Under the pieces are notes generated by a model. That model ran no database searches. It was not told where the DNA came from and saw only the letters and a list, made by a program, of their open reading frames with translations. A DNA stretch of 64,000 nucleotides from Xanthomonas fragariae (GTDB lineage Bacteria > Pseudomonadota > Gammaproteobacteria > Xanthomonadales > Xanthomonadaceae), in contig NZ_LT853882.1 of NCBI RefSeq assembly GCF_900183975.1, positions 558,001 through 622,000 on the forward strand, given 5' to 3'. The translations under genes and the position numbers were made by a program. Of the stretch, positions 30,767 to 39,459 are shown piece after piece. Each line of letters begins with the position of its first letter. Positions within the stretch are counted from its first letter, which is position 1.

Positions 30767-31702
30767 ATGGCCCTTTCTGCACTCCCTGACGACGTCCAAT
30801 TCTCCGGTCACGAAACCTTCCCGTTGCGGCAATTGTGGCTGCGAAAGGCTTACGAGGCTGCGCAAGACCCTGATTTTTATGGCAATGCCAAGCTGGCGTT
30901 CGTGCCCGAAACTGGGATGCGGCGTTTTGGGGTCGGTAAGAATATGGTCTCCGCGATCCGCCACTGGGCGTTGGCGTGTGATGTTCTGGAAGAGAAGCCT
31001 GCAGGGAAGATGGTGGTCGGCACGGTCGGTCGAGCGCTGTTTGGCAACCGTGGTCTGGATCCCTATCTGGAAAAGCCGGCAAGTGCGTGGTGGGTGCATT
31101 GGCTGCTCGCCGGACGCGCCAAGCGTTCGACCACGTGGTGGTGGGTCTTCAATCGTATCAATCAGCAAACCTTCGAGTCCGAAAAGGTTGCTATAGCGCT
31201 TGCCCATGCAGCCGAGCAGGCCGGGCACCGTGTCTCCTACGTCACCCTAAAGCGGGACGTGGATGTGTGCCTGCGCTGCTATGTGGCACGCCGCGACGGG
31301 CGTGGGGTCGATGACGCGGCTGAACCGCTCCTGGCAGATCTCGGTCTGTTAGCCGAAGGGCCGATTGGCACGTTCCGGTTCCGGCGTGGAGCCCAGTCTT
31401 CGCTGCCCGATGGGCTGTTCGCGCTCGCGCTGCTCGACTTCTGGGAGAGCAAAACGCGCTCCAGTGGTTCGGGCCAGGGCACTTTGTCTTTCGAAGCCAT
31501 TGCGCATGAGTTCGGTGCGCCGGGTCGGGTGTTTAAACTGGACGAGAATTCGGTGGGCGATCGTCTGACGAACCTGGAAGAAATCTCTGAAGGACAGTTG
31601 CGCTGGAGTGACACGGCGGGCGTTCGGCAGGTCAGTCTTTTGCTGACCGAACCGCTTGACGCGCTCAAACAACGACTTCTGAAGCACGCATATGGCAAGT
31701 AA
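30767..31702 (+). CDS. sspB: DUF4007 protein, SspB-like nicking enzyme of DNA phosphorothioation
   Basis: The 311-residue protein is a full DUF4007 protein: FSGHETFPLRQLWLRKAYEA near the N-terminus, RRFGVGKNMVSAIRHWALA, then a WWWVFNRI segment and a C-terminal winged-helix-like region ending in LLKHAYGK. In published SspABCD systems, SspB (DUF4007) nicks one DNA strand to allow sulfur insertion into the backbone. It overlaps the sspC start by 11 bases, and the PAPS-reductase-like and cysteine desulfurase genes follow. The assignment to SspB rests on domain and gene order. Confidence 0.85.
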   Translation: MALSALPDDVQFSGHETFPLRQLWLRKAYEAAQDPDFYGNAKLAFVPETGMRRFGVGKNMVSAIRHWALACDVLEEKPAGKMVVGTVGRALFGNRGLDPYLEKPASAWWVHWLLAGRAKRSTTWWWVFNRINQQTFESEKVAIALAHAAEQAGHRVSYVTLKRDVDVCLRCYVARRDGRGVDDAAEPLLADLGLLAEGPIGTFRFRRGAQSSLPDGLFALALLDFWESKTRSSGSGQGTLSFEAIAHEFGAPGRVFKLDENSVGDRLTNLEEISEGQLRWSDTAGVRQVSLLLTEPLDALKQRLLKHAYGK

Positions 31703-34700
31703 CGTGGAGCTGCGCATACAAGTCACGCCGCGCTTCCAGCGCTCTGTGCAGCTGGAATCCGACCTTGCGCGCGCCGATGCGTTGGATGGGTACATCTGTC
31801 AGTCAAGCTCACGCAATGCACTTGCTGTGGTGGCGAATCACATCAACGAATCCCAGCAGCGCGCCTTTACATGGACAGGGCCGTATGGGGGGGGCAAGTC
31901 GACTCTCGCCCTGGCCTTAGCGCAGCTGGCCGGTGGGATGCCGGCGGTCCGCAGGCGTGCCAAACAGGCACTCAATGTCGATGCCGAAGACGAGATCTGG
32001 AAAGCCTTCGGCAGCAAGAAGCCGTGGTTGGTCGTGCCTGTCGTGGGACGCCGTCAGGCCCTTGGGGAGGCTCTTGGCCAGGCTATCGACAAGCATGCGC
32101 CTCAGCGCGGGCCCAAACGCATGCGCAACGGGCAACGTGATGTGATCTCCGAGTTGGTGCGGCGCGCGGAGACGGGCGAGCACGGTGGCGTGGTGGTGGT
32201 GCTCGACGAGATGGGCAAGCTGCTGGAAGCAGCAGCTGCCGCGGGAGAAGACATCTATCTGCTGCAAGAGCTGGCCGAAGCCGCCAGTCGCAGCGATGGC
32301 AAGCTGGTGGTCATTGGCATCCTGCACCAGGCGTTTGATCAATACGCTTCGCGCTCAGGTCGGGATGTCCAAAGCGAATGGGCCAAGGTCCAAGGGCGCT
32401 TTGTAGATGTGCCGGTGGTGGCCGGCACCGACGAGGTCATTGCGTTGATTGGTGGCGCTATCCGCTGCGAGGAACTGCATCCCGGAAGCCGAAAGGTGAC
32501 CGACGTGATTGCCGGGGCGATTCAACGCCGTAGGCCGGCATCGCCTGCAACCTTGGCCCACACCCTGGATGAGTGCTGGCCGCTGCACCCGGTGACAGCA
32601 GCCCTACTAGGCCCATGTTCCCGCCGCCGCTTCGGGCAGAACGAGCGCAGCGTGTTCGGCTTTCTGAGCTCGGCTGAGCCTCTGGGCTTCCGTGAGTTTC
32701 TGGCTGGCCACACTCGCAAGAGTATCGGGTACTACCAACCGGCGTACTTTTGGGACTATCTTCGCGCCAATTTCGAGCCTGCGATCTTGGCATCGGCTGA
32801 CGGCCACCGATGGGCAATCAGCGCCGAAGCCATCGAGCGCGTGGAAGCGCGGTTCCGCGAACCGCACGTCTCTTTGGCCAAGACGATCGCGCTGATCGAG
32901 CTGTTCCGGAATGGCTCGGGGCTGGCTGCCAGTCACGACGTACTTGAGAACTCGGTAAACGACGTCTCGCCAAAGGCCGTCAAGGTCGCACTGGAAGAAC
33001 TTGCCGCGGCCAGTATCGTCATCTACCGCAAGCACAACGAAGCTTGGGCCATTTATGCGGGCAGTGACTTCGATATCGACGCCGCTGTGGATACTGCCAA
33101 GCGTGAGCGCAGCCAAAGCATCGACGAACAGCTCAAGCAACTGGGCGTCTTGCCACCTTTGACCGCGCGCAAACACTACTCCAAGACCGGCACGCTGCGG
33201 TGGTTCGAAAGATCCGTCGTGACACCAAACGGTGCGCTGGGGGCCCATGCGCCGTCCAAGAAAGCGCCGACCGGGCGCTTCGCGCTGCTCGTGCCCAACG
33301 AAGAGAGCACCTCTGAACAGTTGGCGCAGACGGCTCACGACCTGGCTAAGACCGCCGAGGACCCGCTGACCTTGTTCGGCGTCCCCAAGGGACATCATCG
33401 CCTTGTCGAGTATGCCAGTGAGCTGGCCGCGCTGGAACATGTGGCCGAAAGCACCCCTTCGCTGGAAAGTGATGGCGTTGCCCGGCGCGAAATCCACGCG
33501 CGACTGCAGCAGCTGCGCGGTGACCTCGACGCGGCATTGCGCGATGCCTTCGCGACGGCAACCTGGTACAGCGCAAGCAAGATCTTCCACCCGACGGCCG
33601 AAGAGGGCCTATCGCCTACGGCCAGCCGCGTATGTGATGCCGCCTTCAAGAGTGCACCGCAGATCTCCAGCGAATTGGTTAATCGCGATGTGCTTTCGTC
33701 CAATGCCGCCAAGGCACAGCGTCTTTTGATGCACCGCATGCTCTCGCACGGTGAACACCCCGAACTAGATTATTCGGGCTACCCAGCTGAGGCGGGCCTG
33801 TACCACACCATCCTGGCGCCACTTGGTTTGCATCGGACGGTCAAGAAGCGCGGGACTTTCTCTTCGCCTGAATTGTCTAAAGAGATGGAGGGTGCACGTT
33901 CTCTGGTGCCGTTGTGGCAGGCCTGGTGTGAGCTGCTTCAGGGCAGCGATGGTGCGATCACACTGGCACAGCTCTACGACGTGGCAAGGCAGATTCCCTA
34001 TGGGGTCAAGCAAGGCGTACTACCCATCCTCGCGCTCGCGTTCTTGCTGGCCCACCGCAGCGAGATCGCGTTGTATGTCGATGAAATGTTCTGCGCGGAT
34101 TTGACCGATGCAGATGTGGATGAGTGGCTCCAGGACCCTTCACGCATTAGCTGGAAATGGGTGCGCATGGATGCCTCGGCCAAGCAGATGTTGACCCGCT
34201 TGGCAGCCCGGCTGGAAGAGGCGACGCAGCGTCCGGTCTCGGCCGATCCGCTCGACTCTGCACGAGCCCTGGTGTCTTGGGCCTTGTCGCTTCCGCAGTG
34301 GACACAGCGTACGGCGAAGGTCAGCGACGTGTCGCGCAACACTCGAACGCTCCTCCTGCGGGCCTCAGATCCTGTTAAAACGATTTTCGTCGACCTTCCT
34401 GAGGTGCTCGACACGGGCCGTGATGGCAAAGCACTGGTCGACAAGATCGGAAAGGTCGTTGAGGAGCTCAATCAGGCCTATCCAGCCGCATTGAAGGCGC
34501 TGGAGGGCAAACTTCTCAGTAGCATCGACCATGGCGATGCATTTGATTCGTTGGAACAGCGGGCCCTGGCGGTCCGAGGTGTGAGTGGCGACCTGAAGCT
34601 GGAGGCATTTGCCAGCCGGCTCGCGACCTATACCGGAAGTGATGCAGACATCGAAAGCCTGGCGGCGCTAGCAGTCAGCAAGCCTGCCAGAGAGTTCAGC

Positions 34701-35018
34701 GATCACGATCTGGACCAGGCCGCTGTGCAGCTCTCGCAGTGGGCCTTCGAGTTTCGCCGGATCGAGGCGCTTGCTTCGGTGCACGGACGCTCGGCTGGTC
34801 GTCGCGCACTAGCCGTAGTGTTCGGAGGTCAGAATACGGTCTCGGCCACGATCGATGTGGCCGAGTCCGATGCGCCCGTCATCCATCGTGTTCGAGATAG
34901 CTTGATTGAGCATCTACGCGGCAATGGCGTGAAGCCAAACTTGATCCTCGCTGCACTCGTGGAGGCAGGTGCCAAGGTGCTTGAAGAGTTGCAGGTACAA
35001 GGAGGCAAACGTGGCTGA
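31692..35018 (+). CDS. sspC: Large P-loop ATPase, SspC-like
   Basis: The 1108-residue protein has Walker A GPYGGGKST (63-71) and Walker B VVVVLDEMGK (167-176), followed by a long helical region with no further recognised domain. In DNA phosphorothioation loci an ATPase of this kind, SspC, works with SspB and SspD during modification. The start at 31692 overlaps sspB and the last codons overlap sspD, so the three genes are translationally coupled. The reading frame is intact over 3.3 kb, an argument that the locus is functional. Confidence 0.82.
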   Translation: MASNVELRIQVTPRFQRSVQLESDLARADALDGYICQSSSRNALAVVANHINESQQRAFTWTGPYGGGKSTLALALAQLAGGMPAVRRRAKQALNVDAEDEIWKAFGSKKPWLVVPVVGRRQALGEALGQAIDKHAPQRGPKRMRNGQRDVISELVRRAETGEHGGVVVVLDEMGKLLEAAAAAGEDIYLLQELAEAASRSDGKLVVIGILHQAFDQYASRSGRDVQSEWAKVQGRFVDVPVVAGTDEVIALIGGAIRCEELHPGSRKVTDVIAGAIQRRRPASPATLAHTLDECWPLHPVTAALLGPCSRRRFGQNERSVFGFLSSAEPLGFREFLAGHTRKSIGYYQPAYFWDYLRANFEPAILASADGHRWAISAEAIERVEARFREPHVSLAKTIALIELFRNGSGLAASHDVLENSVNDVSPKAVKVALEELAAASIVIYRKHNEAWAIYAGSDFDIDAAVDTAKRERSQSIDEQLKQLGVLPPLTARKHYSKTGTLRWFERSVVTPNGALGAHAPSKKAPTGRFALLVPNEESTSEQLAQTAHDLAKTAEDPLTLFGVPKGHHRLVEYASELAALEHVAESTPSLESDGVARREIHARLQQLRGDLDAALRDAFATATWYSASKIFHPTAEEGLSPTASRVCDAAFKSAPQISSELVNRDVLSSNAAKAQRLLMHRMLSHGEHPELDYSGYPAEAGLYHTILAPLGLHRTVKKRGTFSSPELSKEMEGARSLVPLWQAWCELLQGSDGAITLAQLYDVARQIPYGVKQGVLPILALAFLLAHRSEIALYVDEMFCADLTDADVDEWLQDPSRISWKWVRMDASAKQMLTRLAARLEEATQRPVSADPLDSARALVSWALSLPQWTQRTAKVSDVSRNTRTLLLRASDPVKTIFVDLPEVLDTGRDGKALVDKIGKVVEELNQAYPAALKALEGKLLSSIDHGDAFDSLEQRALAVRGVSGDLKLEAFASRLATYTGSDADIESLAALAVSKPAREFSDHDLDQAAVQLSQWAFEFRRIEALASVHGRSAGRRALAVVFGGQNTVSATIDVAESDAPVIHRVRDSLIEHLRGNGVKPNLILAALVEAGAKVLEELQVQGGKRG

Positions 35019-35847
35019 CCGGCATGTATTAGGTATATCGGGGGGCAAAGACAGCGCGGCGCTTGCGGTCTATATGCGCCTGCATCATCCCGAGCTCGAT
35101 CTTCAGTACTTCTTCACTGACACCGGCAAAGAGCTGCCGGAGGTATATGAATTCCTGGGTAGTCTTGAAGGCTTCCTTGGCAAGCCGATTTTGCGCTTGA
35201 ATCCGCAGCGTGACTTCGACTTCTGGCTGCGCGAGTATGGTCACTTCCTGCCCTCGGTAAACACGCGCTGGTGTACCCGTCAGCTGAAGCTGGTGCCCTT
35301 TCGCAATTGGATCAAGCCTTGGCTAGAGGCAGGCGATTTCGTGCACAGCTATGTTGCCATTCGCGCCGACGAGTCGCATCGAGAAGGGTATGATTCAGGG
35401 CATCAGAATCTGACGGTACATCTGCCCTTCCGCGAAGCGGGCGTCGATCATGCCGGGGTCATGGATCTACTGCAGGGCGCAGGTGTAGGCTTGCCTAAGT
35501 ACTACAACTGGCGTTCACGCAGTGGATGTACGTTCTGCTTCTTCCAACAGAAGATCGAGTGGGTTCGCCTCAAACAACAACACCCGGATCGGTTCGAGGA
35601 AGCCAAGCGCTATGAGAAAAGCGCCATGGAGCACGGCTCACCTTTTACCTGGAGCGATCGGGAATCGTTGGAGGAGCTCGAGCAGCCTGAGCGCGTGAGC
35701 GCTATTGAACGCGAACATCAAGCTCGGCTGGCCCGCGCTCAGGCAAAAATTCGCCGCAACTCCCTACGCCCGCAAACGGAGGCCGAGTCGAACGCAATGG
35801 AAGATATCTTTGCAGGCGGCCAGGGTTGCTTGGTGTGCCATAAGTAG
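35011..35847 (+). CDS. sspD: PAPS-reductase-like sulfurtransferase, SspD/DndC-like
   Basis: The start is GTG 35011, five bases after GGAGG (35001-35005), overlapping the sspC stop; an ATG at 34969 in the same frame lacks such support. The 278-residue protein has the ATP-pyrophosphatase loop SGGKDS (10-15), WCTRQLKLVPFR, SGCTFCFFQ and a C-terminal QGCLVC, cysteines suited to a Fe-S cluster. SspD/DndC activates the DNA phosphate for sulfur transfer. It differs from assimilatory CysH at 59249, which has the ECGIH tail instead. Confidence 0.86.
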   Translation: MADRHVLGISGGKDSAALAVYMRLHHPELDLQYFFTDTGKELPEVYEFLGSLEGFLGKPILRLNPQRDFDFWLREYGHFLPSVNTRWCTRQLKLVPFRNWIKPWLEAGDFVHSYVAIRADESHREGYDSGHQNLTVHLPFREAGVDHAGVMDLLQGAGVGLPKYYNWRSRSGCTFCFFQQKIEWVRLKQQHPDRFEEAKRYEKSAMEHGSPFTWSDRESLEELEQPERVSAIEREHQARLARAQAKIRRNSLRPQTEAESNAMEDIFAGGQGCLVCHK

Positions 35848-35848
35848 C

Positions 35849-37030
35849 ATGATCCGTATGGCTAAGCGATCTGAGGAACCGTTGTACCTCGACTTCGCTG
35901 CGTCGACCCCGCCTGCGGATGAGGTCGTCGATGCGATGCTGCCTTGGCTGCGTCATGCCCATGCCAACCCACACTCCGAGCACTTCCACGGCCGCCGTAC
36001 TGCGCTTGCCCTCGACGACGCTCGGGGGGCCGTGGCTGCTCTTATTGGTGGGCAGCCCGAAGGGGTCGTGTTCACCTCTGGCGCCACCGAGGCTAACAAT
36101 CTGGCGTTGAAAGGCCTGCTCTCGGCAACCGGGGCGCGCAAACGTCTGTGGTTAGCGGATACAGAACACAAATCACTGCGAGAACCCGCGCGCCACCTCT
36201 CGCGTGCAGGCGTCACGGTCACACGGGTGGCGGTGCAGAGCACCGGACTCTTCGACGTTGCGGCGCTGATGGCAGCCTTAGACACCCCGGACTGCACTCC
36301 GGGATTGATCGCGGTGGGGCACGGCAATAATGAGGTCGGCACGCTTCAACCACTACCTGCATTGGCGGAGTGCGTTCATACCTATGGTCATCTGTTGCAT
36401 GTCGACGCCAGCCAGTCAGCAGGACGCGTGCCGCTTGATGTCGAGGCGATCAACTGCGATCTGATGTGTTTGTCGAGCCACAAGCTCTATGGTCCTGCGG
36501 GCATCGGCGCCCTCTATGTGGCGCGCGACCTGCAGGAGCAACTAGAACCGCAGCTGCACGGTGGCGGGCAGGAAGGTGGCCTTAGGTCGGGCACCGTTCC
36601 CACTTTTCTCGCCGTCGGCTTTGGTACAGCGGCGACATTGGCCCGCAGACGCATAATTGAGGATGCCGAACATCAGCAGCGACTCGCCGCTGAATTTCTG
36701 GATACCTTGTCCGAGCAGGGCGTCGCCTTTCAACTGATTGGTCACCCCACGCAGCGTCTGCCAGGGCATTTAAGCCTGCGCTTCCCCGGCGTGGATGCTG
36801 AGGATCTCCTTGCTTTACTAGCGCCGGTACTGTCGGCCTCGACCGGCGCGGCATGCGCAGCCGGGGAGCTCCGTGCCTCTCACGTGCTGCGCGCCTTGGG
36901 CTTGGATGAAAGTGCTGCCAGTGAGGTGATCCGATTTACGTTTGGTCGATCCACGCGTGAAGAGGAACTCAGGCTGGCCGTAGAGCACACGGCAGCAGCC
37001 ATTGGCCGCATTTACGAACGTAGTTGTTAG
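35849..37030 (+). CDS. sspA: Cysteine desulfurase, SspA/DndA-like
   Basis: The 393-residue PLP enzyme has the aminotransferase V fold of IscS/NifS: LYLDFAASTPP, FTSGATEANNLALKG, HVDASQSAGR, the PLP lysine in SSHKLYGPAGIGALYV, and the catalytic Cys in STGAACAAGE. It would strip sulfur from cysteine and pass it as persulfide to SspD. Starting at ATG 35849 (alternatively 35858) it follows sspD by one base. Its place inside the ssp operon, away from isc genes, indicates dedication to DNA modification. Confidence 0.87.
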   Translation: MIRMAKRSEEPLYLDFAASTPPADEVVDAMLPWLRHAHANPHSEHFHGRRTALALDDARGAVAALIGGQPEGVVFTSGATEANNLALKGLLSATGARKRLWLADTEHKSLREPARHLSRAGVTVTRVAVQSTGLFDVAALMAALDTPDCTPGLIAVGHGNNEVGTLQPLPALAECVHTYGHLLHVDASQSAGRVPLDVEAINCDLMCLSSHKLYGPAGIGALYVARDLQEQLEPQLHGGGQEGGLRSGTVPTFLAVGFGTAATLARRRIIEDAEHQQRLAAEFLDTLSEQGVAFQLIGHPTQRLPGHLSLRFPGVDAEDLLALLAPVLSASTGAACAAGELRASHVLRALGLDESAASEVIRFTFGRSTREEELRLAVEHTAAAIGRIYERSC

Positions 37031-37111
37031 CCGTCGCCGTATCCGTGTGACCCGAGAAGCATGTATTTTTAGGCGAGATGCAGGACCCCCAGATCAGGAA
37101 AAAGGACGAAC

Positions 37112-39457
37112 GTGGCAAACTTCTCGGTAGCGGCCAGGACGCTGATACATTTGGGTGCAGAACTCATCACTTCCGATGAGGTCGCCTTGAACGAGCTCAT
37201 CAAAAACGCATTCGATGCTGAGTCCAAGCGGGTTCGTATCGAATTTCGCATCGGTTTACCACAGGCTGAGCTTGACCAACTTCTCGATCAAGCACGCTCG
37301 CACCCCTCCGGCGATGAGGATCTAAGCACCTTCGTCGACAACGTCGTCAAGCGCCTGTCCGCAGATCGCGAGGTTACGCCGCAGCATGTCGTAACCCCGA
37401 TCGATTCATTGCAGGCCGCGGCAAGCTGGCCAGAAGTTGTAGCGTTGCTCGAGCGTATTAACACGATTACCGTCAGTGATCGCGGCAGCGGTATGAATGC
37501 ACATGATCTGGAAAACGTGTTTCTGCAGATTGGCACGCCGTCACGCTACAACACGCAAACCAGCGAAGAACTTCAGCGCACGCTTCTTGGCAACAAGGGC
37601 ATCGGTCGGCTGGCCATGATGCGACTGGGAGATAGAGCCACCGTCACATCCTGGACAGATCGAGAAAGCGCGCACCAGATCAACTTCGACTGGCGTGTCT
37701 TTGATAAGACTGACGAGATGCTCGAGCAGATACCTATCGATATCGTTCCAGCTGAGCCCAGTCATGACCATCCCACCGGCACAGTGATTGAGATTGCCGC
37801 CCTGCAATCGACATGGGATCGTGCACAAGTCGAGAAGCGCTTCGTCGATTCTTTCCTGCGCCGTCTGCAGAATCCGTTTCCCGACCTGACCAAGCAAGCT
37901 GTGTTTCCTATCGACGTACATTACAACGATGGGGGTCGTATCCCGATTGAAGGCATGAAGAAGGTCTTGAGCGAGCATGCTCAGGCTGACCTGGAGCTTG
38001 TGTTTACACCGGATGTGAAGGAGCCCAGCGACGTCGTGGTCATGACGACTCTTGTGGACCATCAGCGTGGCATCGACCCGCAGAAGGTTCTGCGAACGGC
38101 AGATGAGGTAATCCACAAATTGGAGGCTACGCCCGACGAGCTGCGCTCGATCGGTCCCTTCAAGGCGCGCATTCGGTGGTTCAACCGCGACACGCTGAGG
38201 GCGCAAACCGCTTTGCACGGCACTACGAAGGAGGCGAAGGCTGAACTAGACCTGTGGAGCGGCGGTGTTGCAATCTACCGTGACGGATTTCGGGTGGGCT
38301 TCTCCGGCCAGTCCTCAGGCGAGGACTGGCTGGCCATCGACAGCAGCGCGCTCAAGCGCGGCGGGTTCGCCGTCAATCGCATCCAGACTGTTGGTGCTGT
38401 CGAGATTAGTCGAATCGAGAACCCCAACCTGATTGACCGATCTAACCGCGAGGGCCTAATCGAGTCCCGGCAGACCCGCCTTGTGCGTAGCATTCTGTTT
38501 GACTACGCGATTGACGAGCTCCGGCGGCACATCACTCACGAAGGCGAAGAAGAAAAGCGCGGCCAGTTGAATGAGGTGACCAAATCCGCGCCGGAGACTA
38601 TTCGCAATCGGATCAAGCAGGCCGAGCAGGGGTTAGCCGAGATCCGTGCGAGGGTTCCTGCGGATACCAAGAAGACAGTTGAGTCGATCGCCAAGCACTT
38701 GCACTTCATTAAGACCGAGACCAAACGCTTTGAGGAAGCGGCCAAGCAGGTGGGTGAGCGACGTGAAGACATTTTGGAACTAGCGGGCGTCGGCACGGTG
38801 ATGTCGGGCGTCTTGCATGAACTGACGCGAACCACCGGTCATACCCGGCAGTTGCTGCAAAAATTGGCCAAGGACGAGTCGCCGTCGACCCGTGAGTTAT
38901 TGATCAAACTCGATAACGAGATAAAGGCCATTAACACGCGCTTGCGGCAGCTCGATCCCTTGACGCCTTCAGGCCGTCACCGCAAGGAGCCCTTCGACCT
39001 AGCAGGGCTGCTGCAGACGATTCTGCGCGGCTACGAGGCGCGCTTTGAGCGGCACGAGATCAACGCGACGCTGATCACCTCCGGAGAGGACTCAATTAGT
39101 CCGTTTATGGTGAACATGGTGCGCGGCTTCGTCAGTCTGGCTGTGGAAAACTTGATCACTAACTCCGTGTACTGGCTGCAGCGCGGGTTAAAGGCTGGTG
39201 CAACGCGGCGAGAAATCCACCTGGAGCTTGATCCCGAGTCCAAGACCCTGTCGGTGTGGGATAACGGCCCTGGCATCACGTCGGCGGACAAGGACCGGGT
39301 GTTCACTGCGGGCTTCACCATGCGCCCGCGCGGGCAGGGCCTAGGGCTCTTTCTCGCGGCCGAGGTCGCGACCTATCATCAGGCCAAGTTGGTGCTCGAC
39401 GGCGTCGACGACGATGGCCGCTACCGTGCCTTCGTACTGCAATTGCCCAAGGAATAG
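37112..39457 (+). CDS. Double GHKL ATPase / histidine-kinase-like protein of the ssp locus
   Basis: The 781-residue soluble protein has two GHKL ATP-binding sites. The N-terminal one is Hsp90/MutL-like: ELIKNAFDA (28-36), DRGSGM (123-128), and GNKGIGRLA (160-168). A long middle region with coiled coil follows. Near 567, GVLHELTRTTGH resembles a HisKA dimerisation helix with a possible phospho-His, then a histidine-kinase ATPase with N-box ENLITNSVYWL, WDNGPGI (~714) and GQGLGLFLAAE (~740). There are no membrane helices. It follows sspA after 81 bases and precedes a receiver protein by 2 bases. GTG 37112 has AAGGAC upstream. Partner kinase or nuclease regulator is inferred. Confidence 0.78.
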   Translation: MANFSVAARTLIHLGAELITSDEVALNELIKNAFDAESKRVRIEFRIGLPQAELDQLLDQARSHPSGDEDLSTFVDNVVKRLSADREVTPQHVVTPIDSLQAAASWPEVVALLERINTITVSDRGSGMNAHDLENVFLQIGTPSRYNTQTSEELQRTLLGNKGIGRLAMMRLGDRATVTSWTDRESAHQINFDWRVFDKTDEMLEQIPIDIVPAEPSHDHPTGTVIEIAALQSTWDRAQVEKRFVDSFLRRLQNPFPDLTKQAVFPIDVHYNDGGRIPIEGMKKVLSEHAQADLELVFTPDVKEPSDVVVMTTLVDHQRGIDPQKVLRTADEVIHKLEATPDELRSIGPFKARIRWFNRDTLRAQTALHGTTKEAKAELDLWSGGVAIYRDGFRVGFSGQSSGEDWLAIDSSALKRGGFAVNRIQTVGAVEISRIENPNLIDRSNREGLIESRQTRLVRSILFDYAIDELRRHITHEGEEEKRGQLNEVTKSAPETIRNRIKQAEQGLAEIRARVPADTKKTVESIAKHLHFIKTETKRFEEAAKQVGERREDILELAGVGTVMSGVLHELTRTTGHTRQLLQKLAKDESPSTRELLIKLDNEIKAINTRLRQLDPLTPSGRHRKEPFDLAGLLQTILRGYEARFERHEINATLITSGEDSISPFMVNMVRGFVSLAVENLITNSVYWLQRGLKAGATRREIHLELDPESKTLSVWDNGPGITSADKDRVFTAGFTMRPRGQGLGLFLAAEVATYHQAKLVLDGVDDDGRYRAFVLQLPKE

Positions 39458-39459
39458 AC

